In this document: piece after piece, positions 1 through 8,251 of the stretch
Layout of the letters: each line of letters starts with the position of its first letter
Position numbering within the stretch: the first letter of the stretch is position 1
NCBI GenBank assembly: GCA_018884035.1
Contig: JAHLFE010000006.1
Location: 1 to 39,684 of the forward strand
Direction: 5' to 3'
Source: Candidatus Anaerobiospirillum pullicola
Lineage (GTDB): Bacteria; Pseudomonadota; Gammaproteobacteria; Enterobacterales; Succinivibrionaceae
Length of the DNA: 39,684 nucleotides
The notes under the pieces: model-generated
What the model was told of the DNA's origin: nothing
Database searches by the model: none
Seen by the model: only the letters and a program-made list of their open reading frames with translations
Translations under genes and position numbers: made by a program

Positions 1-37
1 CCCGTAGTGATCCGCAATCTACATCAGAAGATCAGAT

Positions 38-125
38 AGCGGCTCGCTACTAGAAAAAAGCAGTGTTAACACTGTGTAAAAGCAGAGTTAGCACTGTGAA
101 ACCGCAGACGTAAGTCTGCGGTAGT
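38..125 (-). terminator. Array of 22-bp spaced hairpins at the broken end of ptsI
   Basis: Three imperfect 22-bp units start at positions 60, 82 and 104. Each begins GCAG, is centred on a short palindrome and has CTG near its end. The clearest stems are CAGTG-TTAA-CACTG (61-74) and ACCGCAGAC-GTAA-GTCTGCGGT (101-122). A fourth weaker stem, TAGCG-GCT-CGCTA, lies at about 37-49. Read on the minus strand, the stem at 61-74 is followed by CTTTTTTC, the layout of a rho-independent terminator, and the other two by shorter T runs. The array begins where recognisable ptsI sequence stops. It could be a multiplied terminator, a small repeat array or a rearrangement scar. Confidence 0.5.
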
Positions 126-1357
126 TCATGCGGGTCACCATCGGCAGCATAATGGCAATATTGCCTCGAGTGGCGGCGCGGAAGATAGCACGCAGCTGTG
201 TCTTAAAAATCTCAGGACGGCGCAGGCATAGGCGCAATGCACGCAAGCCTAAAGCAGGATTTTCCTCTGCGGGCAGATCAAAGTAGTCGACCTTTTTATC
301 AGCACCGATATCAATGGTGCGGATGATGACCAGCTTGCCTGCCATTAAGGATGCGACCTTAGCATAGGCCTTATATTGCTCTTCCTCAGTAGGTGGTGTA
401 CTGCGGCCTAAATAGAGGAACTCCGAGCGGAAGAGGCCGATACCCTCGGCATCGTTCGCTAGCACTTGCTCGACGTCATCGACCTGACCAATGTTGGCAA
501 AGGTAAAGATGCGGTGGCCTTTCTTGCTGATAGCAGGCTGGCCTTTGAGCTTTAACTGGCGCTCGCGATCAGCAGCAAACTTTTCCCCAGTGTCTAGCGA
601 CCGTTTGCTCATCTGGGTCAATATAGAACTTGCCATCAGCGGCATTAAGGCCTAAGAAGTGACCAGTGAGGTCAGCAACTTGCGGATCATCAACCGCTGC
701 AGCCTGCCCCTCCGTGTTGTCATCTAAAGACGCTGGCAGGTTAGCGTTAATGATGAGCGGGATGTTCATGGTGCGGGCTAAGATTGAGGCATGCGAGTTT
801 TGCGTACCAAAACGCAGTACGATGCCCTGCAACAGCGAGCGGTCTAAGGAAATAGTTTGGGATGGTTGCAGATCGTCAGCCACTAAAATGCATGGCTCCG
901 TGAGCACAAGGTTTTGCTCATGACGGGATTTGCGGGCTAAGAGCGCCGTGACATCCTTAATGTCATTGGCGCGGGCGCGCATGTAGTCATCATCAATGGC
1001 AGCAAATTCATTGGCTACATTGTTGCCAATCTCAAGGGCGGCAGTGGCCGCGTCGATGCCTCCTTGGCTGATACGATCTTTGATCGCATCAAAGATGTCC
1101 GGCTCGTCAAGCAGCATGTTGTGGATCTCAAAGATCTCCGCTTGTTCGGCGCCGAGCTCTTGATTGGCTTTGGCGATCAAGGCATCAAGTTCCTGATGGG
1201 CCTGCATGTGGGCTTGCATCAGACTCTCAAGTTCTGCTTCGACGGAGCCTACTTCGTGATCAGGGGCAGCGGCAGTATTGTGTGGTGACGTGAGCAAGTG
1301 CACGACTTTGCCGTAGGCAATGCCGCTACAGGCGCATTTACCTTTGCCTTGGTACAT
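88..1357 (-). pseudogene. ptsI: PTS enzyme I, frameshifted and C-terminally truncated
   Basis: Enzyme I takes phosphate from phosphoenolpyruvate and passes it to HPr to drive PTS sugar uptake. The first 262 codons (from ATG at 1357) resemble the EI N-terminal domain and contain the phospho-histidine site GTQNSHASILAR, with His at residue 189 as in E. coli. The frame then breaks in the run TTTTCCCC (581-588); removing one base restores it. The second segment carries EI PEP-binding sequence such as GIGLFRSEFLYL, IIRTIDIGADKK and ENPALGLRALR. Similarity stops after IMLPMVTRM near 126, and an unrelated tail reaches a stop at 88. About 150 C-terminal residues of a usual 575 are missing, including the region holding the active-site cysteine. 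As written it cannot make a working enzyme. A homopolymer sequencing error could explain the frameshift but not the lost end. Confidence 0.85.
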
Positions 1358-1589
1358 GATGAAGCGCCTCTTGATACTGAGGCTATATGATCGATGTTAG
1401 GGGCGCGCTAAAAGAGCAGCTCTCAGTAGCAGTAGAGGCTGGTCTCTGTCGCATGATGGAGAAATGAAACGCAACGAAGCTAAGATCTGGCCAAAACTCT
1501 GCGCAGGTCACGTTAAGTAGTGCATAGCGGGAGAGGATGTTCTGGCCATGAGGATAAGAAGCAACTGCCTTAAGAGATGACGGCACCAT

Positions 1590-1658
1590 TCATCCCATAG
1601 TGTGGGATGTAACATCACCTAACCTTGCAGCCGTCACTGATGAGAGCACTTGCTTAGG
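1590..1658 (+). repeat. Dispersed repeat A, right-hand fragment
   Basis: The stretch containing AACCTTGCAGCCGTCACTGA and GAGAGCACTT matches the right end of other A copies (for example 7090-7150). It abuts an inverted A copy, so two right ends meet near 1658. The 448-bp gap between crr and ptsI otherwise shows nothing recognisable; in particular no ptsH (HPr) frame is present. Confidence 0.6.
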
Positions 1659-1795
1659 AAGGAGTGATCTCATAACTGACGGATGCAGGGATGAGTGCTG
1701 GCAAAAACCTACACCTCGAGATAAATGGGGGCTAGCCTGAGCCTACCTAAAGGTGAGGCCAGCATGATTGCTCTAAATCACGTCATCTATTAAGT
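1658..1795 (-). repeat. Dispersed repeat A, inverted copy
   Basis: Shares ordered blocks with the other inverted A copies: GGAGTGATCTCATAACTGAC, CCTACACCTCGAGATAAATG, GAGCCTACCT, GCATGATTGC and a GTCGCTCCTTAGT end. The closest match in this window is at 32725-32910. Confidence 0.7.
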
Positions 1796-1805
1796 AAGTC
1801 GCTCC

Positions 1806-2312
1806 TTAGTCATCCTGAGGGATGAGCGAGCAGACCTCATCACGCAGGGTTACCGCCCGTGGCTCGATAAAGTTACAGGCCTTGAACTCAGAGGCATTGC
1901 AGATCACAAATGGCACCAGAGTAGAGAAGCCCTTCTTGGTGATGAGGTCACCATCGAATTGGATCAGAGGCTGACCGGCCTTTACCTCCTCATCATCTTG
2001 CACCAGAGGGGTAAAGCCCTCACCTTTGAGATCGACGGTGTTAATGCCGACGTGAATGAGGATCTCTACCTTGTCTTTAGAGGTGATAGTAACCGCGTGG
2101 CCCGTCTTAAAGATCTGCGTAATGACGCCATCGCATGGGGCGTAGATAGTGTGGTCGGCACCAGGCTTAAAGCACAGCGTTGGGCCTAAGATCTCGTCCC
2201 TAAAGGTAGGATCAGGAATGGTGCTGCGCTCGAGGATTTCGCCATTCAGTGGTGATTTTAAAGAGATAGCCGCTACTTCTTTGTTGCCAAAGATTTTGCC
2301 CAAGAAACCCAT
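1806..2312 (-). CDS. crr: PTS glucose-type enzyme IIA (IIA-Glc)
   Basis: A cytoplasmic phosphocarrier that relays phosphate from HPr to sugar-specific EIIBC proteins; in enterics it also regulates adenylate cyclase and inducer exclusion. The chosen ATG at 2312 gives 168 residues (E. coli 169) and has AGGAG about seven bases upstream; the frame can be opened to 2429 but without a comparable ribosome site. His87 in ILIHVGINTVDLKGEGF matches the phosphorylated histidine (His90 in E. coli), and His72 in TGHAVTI matches the partner histidine. The N-terminus MGFLGKIFG resembles the membrane-associating helix of the family. It lies upstream of the broken ptsI on the same strand, the reverse of the usual ptsH-ptsI-crr order, with about 450 bp between. 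The gene itself looks intact. Confidence 0.95.
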   Translation of the reverse strand: MGFLGKIFGNKEVAAISLKSPLNGEILERSTIPDPTFRDEILGPTLCFKPGADHTIYAPCDGVITQIFKTGHAVTITSKDKVEILIHVGINTVDLKGEGFTPLVQDDEEVKAGQPLIQFDGDLITKKGFSTLVPFVICNASEFKACNFIEPRAVTLRDEVCSLIPQDD

Positions 2313-2704
2313 GCGTAGACTCCTGTATGTCGCACCAAAGAGGCTTGGCAGCGTGACCTGACGTGAGCACAAGGTGACTATGTGCGCTGCTGCAAGGTCA
2401 GGTATGCAGGCGCCTCCAATCCTCATCACACCTGAGGCTCAACTAAGCTGTGAGCTCTGTGTCTAGGGGGAGATTGTGCACGTATTTAGCGCAAAAAGCA
2501 CGGGCCTTTGTCTATAAGCTTGTTCCTCGTCATATTTCTTTGAAAAATTTCTCCACAAAATCACAAATGTCTGAAAACGCACTAGGCATTAGGGGCATCA
2601 AGTGCTATAAGCTGAAAGTTCAAGGCGGTGGGCACCTTAAGTTTTCAATAGAGGATAGGGGAGAGTGTCCTCATTCATCTCAGAGCAAGGCTGAAGCTCA
2701 AGCA

Positions 2705-2915
2705 GATCTGGCGGTGGTAGGGCGGCTCAGGCATACCCGCGAAACTAAGAGCTGACCGCTCAACTCAGAGCGTTAGCAACGCATCCCTAAGGGTGATGAA
2801 TATGCGCCAAACCAGCTTGTAAGCGCTATAGCTGCCACTTACAGCACTCATCACTAAAAGACATGGACGCATATCAAGAGCAAAATAACGCCATGGTGGT
2901 GTTAAGTTCGTGTGA
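2705..2915 (+). repeat. Dispersed repeat B, copy 1
   Basis: Matches the copies at 7975-8180 and 27321-27510 through ordered blocks: CATACCCGCGAA, CTCAACTCAGAGCG, CATCCCTAAGGGTGAT, AAACCAGCTTGTAAGCGCTA, CAGCACTCATCACTAAA and GCCATGGTGGTGTTAAGTTC. All three copies in this window have the same orientation. Confidence 0.75.
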
Positions 2916-3246
2916 ATGCGGCTCGGTGATGCGTGTCAACTTGGGGCGGATAGCAAGGCAGGCGCGGCTTAGATAAAAGAAACAAGACAACCGCTGCGGG
3001 CGCGTGCTACCTTGAAGAAAACAACTACCCGCAGCAGCCTCTTGACGTGGTCACTGCCATTTGACATGGACAATGCCATTACGCTCAAGCCCTCTGTGGT
3101 AATTTCGCCTTACCCAAAGCGTAAACAGGGCAATAGGCACAATGACAGTGGTGGTAGTGAGTAGCAAGCAACTACCTCTAAGTGGTAGTCGACAGCACAG
3201 AGCGCAACAAGGTAAGACGCGGCAAAGTAAGGAGTTGCCTGTGGCG

Positions 3247-3276
3247 CATCATCATCATCATCAGCAGCAGCAGCAT
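3247..3276 (+). repeat. (ATC)n(AGC)n trinucleotide tract
   Basis: About five ATC units followed by about four AGC units in non-coding DNA. A similar CAT tract occurs at 29830-29850, also in a spacer. Confidence 0.8.
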
Positions 3277-3889
3277 CCTTAGCATTAGCAGCTGCCCCCT
3301 AAAGATCAGTCCCTGCAAGGCTTAGCTTAACTGCCATCACAGCCATCGTTTACCTTTGGTGAAAGAAAAGCGCTCATGCTGTAGTGCGCAGTTTCGCTGA
3401 TTCCTCTGCCCTTAGCGCTCTCTGGGCTCAAAGTGGTGGCGAATAACTTGCATAGCCTGCGCGGAGGTACTAATGTCAAAAACTTAGCTTAGACGCGCTG
3501 CCGCGCCGCTACCTTAAAGAGGAGGTGATTACCTCTCAGCGCACCGCCATGCAGTAGTCCTAAGCCACGTTGGACACCACCGGTGGTTACCCTCAATGAT
3601 GTGGCTACCCACATGCCTGAGACTTTGATAACAGAGGCTCAGGGGTGAAAACTTGCCGTGTGCCAGCGCTTTTGACGGTTCCTTAGCCTCCTGTGACGCC
3701 ACAATTACCGCCACACCTTCTCCTGCTGTCACCGCGACTGTACTGTGAGGCAGGTGTTGTGGTCTGCAACAGCAACCGCAGCCTCGGCGCTGTGCTTTTA
3801 TGTCCGCGCCGCCCTTTGTGGCTTTGTGTCTCTTGTAAGAAATTTGCAAGGGTGCACACCACGTCCTAAAAGACGGAGATCTTGTTTCC

Positions 3890-4867
3890 ATGCGAAAAGC
3901 TGGTTTATTGGGCTTAACCTTGGCAGCTTGCGGCCTGTGTGGGGCTTTGTGCGCGCCACAAGTCTCTGCTCATGTCCGCTATGAAGCGAGTATCAGTGAT
4001 ACCCAAGCCAAAGACTGGTCAACTAAGTCGAGCAAGATTTCCTGCGTCCTCTCTTCCTACATTAAAGACTACGGTCGTGCTGACTTTGTGCTGCTGTCAG
4101 GTGCCCAGCGTCGCTTGAGCTTAGAATTCTTTCCTCTGGTTACCATTGGCTCTGACAGTAAGATGCGTATCATCTCCGCTCCTGCGGAGTGGCGCCCTGA
4201 GGGGGTCGAGCGCGAAATAGGTGATATCACCCTTTATCGTGGCTTTAATCCTTTTGTCGGCGATAGCGTCTCGTGGGTGATGTTACGTGAGCTCTATGCT
4301 GGCCAGCGTATCCTCTTCCCTTACTACAATCAGCTGCCAAACTATGAGGAGAGCATCATTCCGGTGCTCAGTCCTTTAGGCTTCTCCGGCCCTTATAAAG
4401 AGTTCTTAGACTGCAGCGCGCAGCTGTTACCTTTTGGCTTTACGGACGTGGGCTTTATTGCTTTAATGTTCTACGACACCGAGAACCGTCTCACGCCAAG
4501 CTCCGATCAGCGCCTGCATAACCAGATCGAGTACGTCAAGAACGATCCTTCCATTAGCAAGATCATCATCTCGGCTTTCGGCTCTGGTCACGATGATAAC
4601 CTCGATAATATCAACCTAGCTAAAGAGAGAGCTCAGGCCATTTCTGATGTCTTTACACAAAACGGTATCAGTAAGGATCTGATCGAGGTGCGCACTTACG
4701 GTGATGAGCAGTTAGCCACTACCGGCTATACCATTTCTGACCGGCAGGAGTCCTCAAAGGCCATTGTGGAGCTGCAGCGTGATCCATTTAAGGTCGATCG
4801 CCGCTTAGAGGTGGACATGCCTGATGTGGGTGTTCCTGAGGATTGGGTGCCGCAAAGTCCTGAGTAA
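3890..4867 (+). CDS. motY: MotY-like flagellar T-ring / OmpA-domain protein
   Basis: In polar-flagellated gammaproteobacteria MotY forms the periplasmic T ring that anchors stator units to peptidoglycan. The 325-residue product has an export signal with a likely cut after QVSA (residue 27); a lipobox-like LAAC at 11-14 makes a lipoprotein an alternative. Residues 50-180 follow the MotY N-terminal domain, with RLSLEFFPL, MRIISAPAEWRPEG and YRGFNPFVGDSVSW. Residues 188-310 form an OmpA-type peptidoglycan-binding domain with INLAKERAQAISDVF and DRRLEV, where the usual NRR is DRR. GGAG lies about 11 bases before the ATG. No other flagellar gene is in the window, as is common for motY. A general OmpA-family protein is the alternative. 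Confidence 0.78.
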   Translation: MRKAGLLGLTLAACGLCGALCAPQVSAHVRYEASISDTQAKDWSTKSSKISCVLSSYIKDYGRADFVLLSGAQRRLSLEFFPLVTIGSDSKMRIISAPAEWRPEGVEREIGDITLYRGFNPFVGDSVSWVMLRELYAGQRILFPYYNQLPNYEESIIPVLSPLGFSGPYKEFLDCSAQLLPFGFTDVGFIALMFYDTENRLTPSSDQRLHNQIEYVKNDPSISKIIISAFGSGHDDNLDNINLAKERAQAISDVFTQNGISKDLIEVRTYGDEQLATTGYTISDRQESSKAIVELQRDPFKVDRRLEVDMPDVGVPEDWVPQSPE

Positions 4868-4994
4868 CCAATACAGCTCTGCACAGACGCAGCGCCGGAC
4901 TTAGAGCTAAAGCTCCATTGCTCCTCACTAAAGGGCATGGCCTGTAAAAAGGTAGGGCCTAGAGCGTGGCGGCAGTCCCCCTGCAAGTAACAAG

Positions 4995-5030
4995 ACAGCA
5001 GAGCTGGTGTAAGCCCTGCTGTTTTTGTTT
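4995..5030 (+). terminator. Rho-independent terminator after motY-like gene
   Basis: The arms ACAGCAG (4995-5001) and CTGCTGT (5016-5022) are perfectly complementary and are followed by TTTTGTTT. It lies about 130 bp past the stop codon. Confidence 0.8.
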
Positions 5031-5210
5031 GTGCGTCATTCCCAATGCGTCTCACAGTACGTAGCGCCTAACCTTGCTACAATGAGCTGTAGTTTAGTCC
5101 GCAGAGCGATGCAGAGCTTGCTGCTAATGCTAATGCTAACGCTGCTGAAGTTGGGCTGGCATTTTGTAAGTTGTTGCCCCTTAAGGTAAGAAAGGTGGGG
5201 AAGTCCGTTT

Positions 5211-6911
5211 ATGGCAAACATGTTAAAAAAGGTCAAGGCTAGAGAAAAGCGTGAACGCAGCCGCTTGCGTCAGCTCTTTGTCATTGCCATGATCATTATT
5301 CTCTTCCTCACGGCCATCTTCTTTAGCATCCTCTGGGTTGTGACCAGTAAGTCGCAAGCTGAGCGTCAGTCCCTGTCGGAGCAGGGCATTACGCTGCTCT
5401 CGCAGGGTAACTTAGTCCATGCGCGTTCCTACTTAAGTAGTGCTGCGCAAAAAGGCGAAACCACGGCTATGGAGTACTTGGCGTGGTTGGCAGTAAGCTC
5501 CGGTCACTATAACGAGGCCTTGCAGTATGCCTTACAGGCCACGCGCGTCGGTGGTCTCCACTCTTATGAGGTCTTAGGTAACTTAGCCATTATTGGTGTG
5601 GGTGAGGGTAACGCTAAGGGCGCAGCGGCAGCTATTTCCTACTTTGAGCAAGGTGCTCTTAAGCTTGCCCGTGATCAAGTGGCACGGCAAAAAGGTGTTG
5701 ATGTGGACGACCTCTACATCCATACCCATGGTAAGCCTTTAGATCCACCAGAGGTGAAGAGCTTAGCCGTAGCGATTTTCTCCGAGATGGTCGATCGTGC
5801 GCTGCCGGTGTTCTCTGATGAAAACGAGTACAGTGAATTCATCCTCAAGGCTAACAGCAAGGGTGCTGACAGCTTAGATGTGCCTTTAGGCGACATGTTC
5901 TTTGTGGGCAATAAGCGCTTAACGGCTAATGCCTCCATGGCTATCAAGTATTGGCAGCAAGCCATGAGCAAGGGTGAGGACAATTCATTCTTACGTATGG
6001 CTGGTGCGCATTGGCATGGCTATGCGATGGCACGTGACCCACAAACTGCTATTGAGCTGTACAGCAATCTGATCAAGCAAAAGCGTGATCCTATTGCCTT
6101 GTACGCTTTAGCCCTTATTTCTCTGCGGCAAAACCAGCCTGATCTGGAGCTGGCCATCCAGCTCTTTAAGAACGCCGCTGATCAGGGCTATGGCCCGGCC
6201 AGTACAGCTTTAGGCGTGTTGGCGCTGACGGAGACGAGTGATATGCGCTCGGTGCAAAATGCACGGCAGTGGTTCCGTATTGCCGCCGAGGAGCAGCACG
6301 ATATCTCCGGTCGAGTGTTCTATGATCTGATGCTCATGTCAGGCACGGGTGCGGTGCGTGATTTCCCTAAGGGCTTTGATGACATGCTGGTAGTGTCGCA
6401 AAACTTCCAGCCAGCTAAGAGCATTGTGAACTTACTGCAGCGCCGCATTGATCCGGAGCGTGTGCTGCGTGAGTCGCTGGTGATGGGCAATCTGGTGTTA
6501 AAGGGTGTGGTGGCTTATCGTGAGGGTGACCCGCTGGCGCCACAGGATTTACGTGATCCGATGACCGGTGAGCTCATACCTCGTCCTTTTTCCTACTACC
6601 AGCAAGTAGCAGAGGTTAATCCACAGCTCAAGGCCCGCTTTGGTGCACATAACTTTACGGTGCCTAGCGATATCAAGAAGCTTACTATAAATAAAACGCC
6701 GCTGCTTTCTGAGGACTTAGTACGTATCATTGTGCAGTATGCGCCATCTACGGGTGTGTCTATGTTTGATCAGACGCCAATGATGCCGCGTCCGGCGGCA
6801 CCACGGGTACCGGCAAACTACAGTATTAGTGACTTTGTGCCACCGGTGAATCTGGTAGAGCCACAGCTGCTGTTTGCAGCGCCTGGTGCTTACACGACGT
6901 TACCGTACTAA
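5211..6911 (+). CDS. Membrane-anchored Sel1/TPR-like repeat protein
   Basis: The 566-residue product starts with a very basic segment (residues 6-20), then one hydrophobic helix at about 22-44. This is a signal anchor placing the rest in the periplasm or on the cell surface. Residues 50-385 contain helical Sel1/TPR-type units, such as LLSQGNLVHARSYLSSAAQKG, AIKYWQQAMSKGE, AIELYSNLI and AIQLFKNAADQGYGPAS. Such scaffolds usually mediate protein-protein contacts. The last 130 residues are proline-rich and do not fit the repeats. The ATG has a purine-rich GGTGGGGAAG upstream; an in-frame ATG three codons later is possible. It follows the motY-like gene by 343 bp but has its own terminator, so co-transcription is not implied. 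The specific function is unknown. Confidence 0.8.
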   Translation: MANMLKKVKAREKRERSRLRQLFVIAMIIILFLTAIFFSILWVVTSKSQAERQSLSEQGITLLSQGNLVHARSYLSSAAQKGETTAMEYLAWLAVSSGHYNEALQYALQATRVGGLHSYEVLGNLAIIGVGEGNAKGAAAAISYFEQGALKLARDQVARQKGVDVDDLYIHTHGKPLDPPEVKSLAVAIFSEMVDRALPVFSDENEYSEFILKANSKGADSLDVPLGDMFFVGNKRLTANASMAIKYWQQAMSKGEDNSFLRMAGAHWHGYAMARDPQTAIELYSNLIKQKRDPIALYALALISLRQNQPDLELAIQLFKNAADQGYGPASTALGVLALTETSDMRSVQNARQWFRIAAEEQHDISGRVFYDLMLMSGTGAVRDFPKGFDDMLVVSQNFQPAKSIVNLLQRRIDPERVLRESLVMGNLVLKGVVAYREGDPLAPQDLRDPMTGELIPRPFSYYQQVAEVNPQLKARFGAHNFTVPSDIKKLTINKTPLLSEDLVRIIVQYAPSTGVSMFDQTPMMPRPAAPRVPANYSISDFVPPVNLVEPQLLFAAPGAYTTLPY

Positions 6912-6937
6912 GCTCATTAGAGCTAAGAGTAAGAGAA

Positions 6938-6972
6938 AGGGGCAGTCTTTGGGCTGCCTTTTTCTTTTTGGG
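6938..6972 (+). terminator. Rho-independent terminator after the Sel1-like gene
   Basis: The stem GGCAG (6941-6945) / CTGCC (6954-6958) is followed by TTTTTCTTTTT, about 30 bp past the stop codon. Confidence 0.8.
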
Positions 6973-7004
6973 ATAAAGCAAGCAAAGCAGCTGGACGCTA
7001 CACA

Positions 7005-7150
7005 ACGACTGACTGAAGAGATGACGGCATTTAAGGCAAGCCTGCATACCGCACCTGAAGATAGGCTTTGGCTCACCTGAACCATGCATCTCGAGGTGTG
7101 TTGCAACCATCACTTCATCTTGCAGCTGTCACTTATGAGAGCATCCTTCC
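7005..7150 (+). repeat. Dispersed repeat A, direct copy
   Basis: Contains ACTGACTGAAGAGATGACGG, GAAGATAGGCTTTGGCTCAC, CATGCATCTCGAGGTGTG and TGCAGCTGTCACTTATGAGA. These blocks recur in the same order at 29990-30145 and, reverse-complemented, at 1658-1795, 32725-32910 and 37200-37355. Confidence 0.75.
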
Positions 7151-7368
7151 CCCTTGAGCTGGAGGGCGTTTTTCCTTATGAAACTAAGCTCCATAGGGCT
7201 CTTGCTGCAACCTGTACGGAACTAAGAATGCAGCATTACAGCTATCTGCAAGGACATGGTTGTGGTGAGACACACTCACCGCTACCATTGTGATAGTAGT
7301 TCTGACAAAACACCAGCTACTCTTTAGCAGGCGTAAAGCTACTAGCCCAAAGCTTATAGGAGGCGGAA

Positions 7369-7872
7369 GTGCGTAAGGTGCTCTTAATCCCAGTGCTTGC
7401 TGTAGGCGCAGCTATGCTCAGCCCTGTGCAAGCAAGTACAGGCTTCAACTCTGACTTTAGTGTGTACAGTAGCGTCAGCCTCAATTCGGCAGGGGAGCTG
7501 GCATTTGGGCAGGGAAATCTGCTGGCTGATAATGACAAATTGCTACCAGGACTTGAAAAGAGGCTAAACGAGGCGCGTGAGGACTTTGCTGACCGCTTGC
7601 AAGATCGTTTAGACGACAAGTTTGACCGCGACGACCGCGATCGTGATCGTCGCTTTGATCGTGACCGTGATCGTGACGACCGCCGCATTGATCGCGACCG
7701 TGGCCCAGATCGCAAGTTTGACCGCGATCATAGGCCAGATCCAAAGTTTGATCGCGACCGTGGCCCAGATCGTAAGTTCGACCGCGATCATAGGCCAGAC
7801 CGTAAGGCTGACCGTGATCGCAGACCAGACCGCGACCACCGTCCAGATCGTGACCGCAGAGACCGCGATTAG
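7369..7872 (+). CDS. Secreted Arg/Asp-rich repeat protein
   Basis: A 167-residue protein starting at a GTG with a strong AGGAGG five bases upstream. Residues 1-22 form an export signal (MRKVLLIPVLAVGAAMLSP, likely cut after VQA). Residues 23-72 are of ordinary composition. From about residue 73 to the end the chain is almost wholly Asp and Arg with some Pro, Lys, His and Phe, in motifs such as DRDRGPDRKFDRDHRPD. The matching DNA has two exact-length 60-bp units starting at 7690 and 7750, then a decayed third. The alternating charges suggest a disordered polyampholyte in the periplasm or outside the cell. I do not recognise a family. The signal peptide, ribosome site and following hairpin argue that it is a real gene. 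Confidence 0.75.
   Translation: MRKVLLIPVLAVGAAMLSPVQASTGFNSDFSVYSSVSLNSAGELAFGQGNLLADNDKLLPGLEKRLNEAREDFADRLQDRLDDKFDRDDRDRDRRFDRDRDRDDRRIDRDRGPDRKFDRDHRPDPKFDRDRGPDRKFDRDHRPDRKADRDRRPDRDHRPDRDRRDRD
7690..7869 (+). repeat. 60-bp tandem repeat inside the Arg/Asp-rich gene
   Basis: Units at 7690-7749 and 7750-7809 are nearly identical, each with GATCGCGACCGTGGCCCAGA and CCGCGATCATAGGCCAGA. The third unit (7810-7869) is degenerate. Because 60 is divisible by three, gain or loss of a unit lengthens or shortens the protein without breaking the frame. Confidence 0.85.
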
Positions 7873-7942
7873 AGCCATTATGGCAAAGGTCGCATGCCTT
7901 TATTCTGTAGCAACAATAGTGGGCATATCAACACAGAACCAG

Positions 7943-7975
7943 AGGACGCCATGGGCGTCCTTTGGTGTCTTTAAG
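7943..7975 (+). terminator. Hairpin after the Arg/Asp-rich gene
   Basis: The perfect arms AGGACGCC (7943-7950) and GGCGTCCT (7954-7961) enclose a 3-base loop and are followed by a weak TTGGTGTCTTT tail, a plausible terminator. Confidence 0.65.
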
Positions 7976-8180
7976 GCGGTAGGCTAGGGCTGGGAAAGCA
8001 TACCCTCGAACCAAAGAGCTGACAGCTCAACTCAGAGCGGCAACAACACATCCCTCAGGGTGATTAAGATGCGCTAAACCAGCTTGTAAGCGCTATAGCA
8101 GCCACCTCCAGCACTCATCACTAAAGGGCATGGATGCACTCCAAGAGCAACATAAAGCCATGGTGTTAAGCTCGTGGGAA
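7975..8180 (+). repeat. Dispersed repeat B, copy 2
   Basis: Carries CATACCCTCGAACC, CAGCTCAACTCAGAGCG, CATCCCTCAGGGTGATTAAG, AAACCAGCTTGTAAGCGCTA, CATCACTAAAGGGCATGGAT and CAAGAGCAACATAAAGCCAT, in the same order as the copy at 2705-2915. Confidence 0.8.
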
Positions 8181-8251
8181 AGGACAGACAGCCGCCACAG
8201 GCTGGCACGTAAGCGGCCGTCTTTTCAGGTAGTTGCCCTTGTGCTCAAGCG

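Larger units (their letters stand above)
2430..3889. other. Long spacer without a supported gene
   Basis: A 1.46-kb gap between divergent crr and the motY-like gene. It holds one copy of repeat B (2705-2915) and a trinucleotide tract (3247-3276). Frames of up to 120 codons exist, but none has recognisable protein features together with a convincing ribosome site. I saw no tRNA-like cloverleaf. Promoters for both flanking genes should lie here, but I could not single one out. Confidence 0.6.

Noticed and set aside
38-125. CRISPR array
   Set aside because: The units are 22 bp with no spacers, too short, and too diverged from each other.
2450-2755. 101-codon plus-strand frame after crr
   Set aside because: No ribosome site or family features, and its end overlaps repeat B.
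3529-3891. 120-codon minus-strand frame before the motY-like gene
   Set aside because: Atypical composition, no family, and it overlaps the expected motY promoter region.
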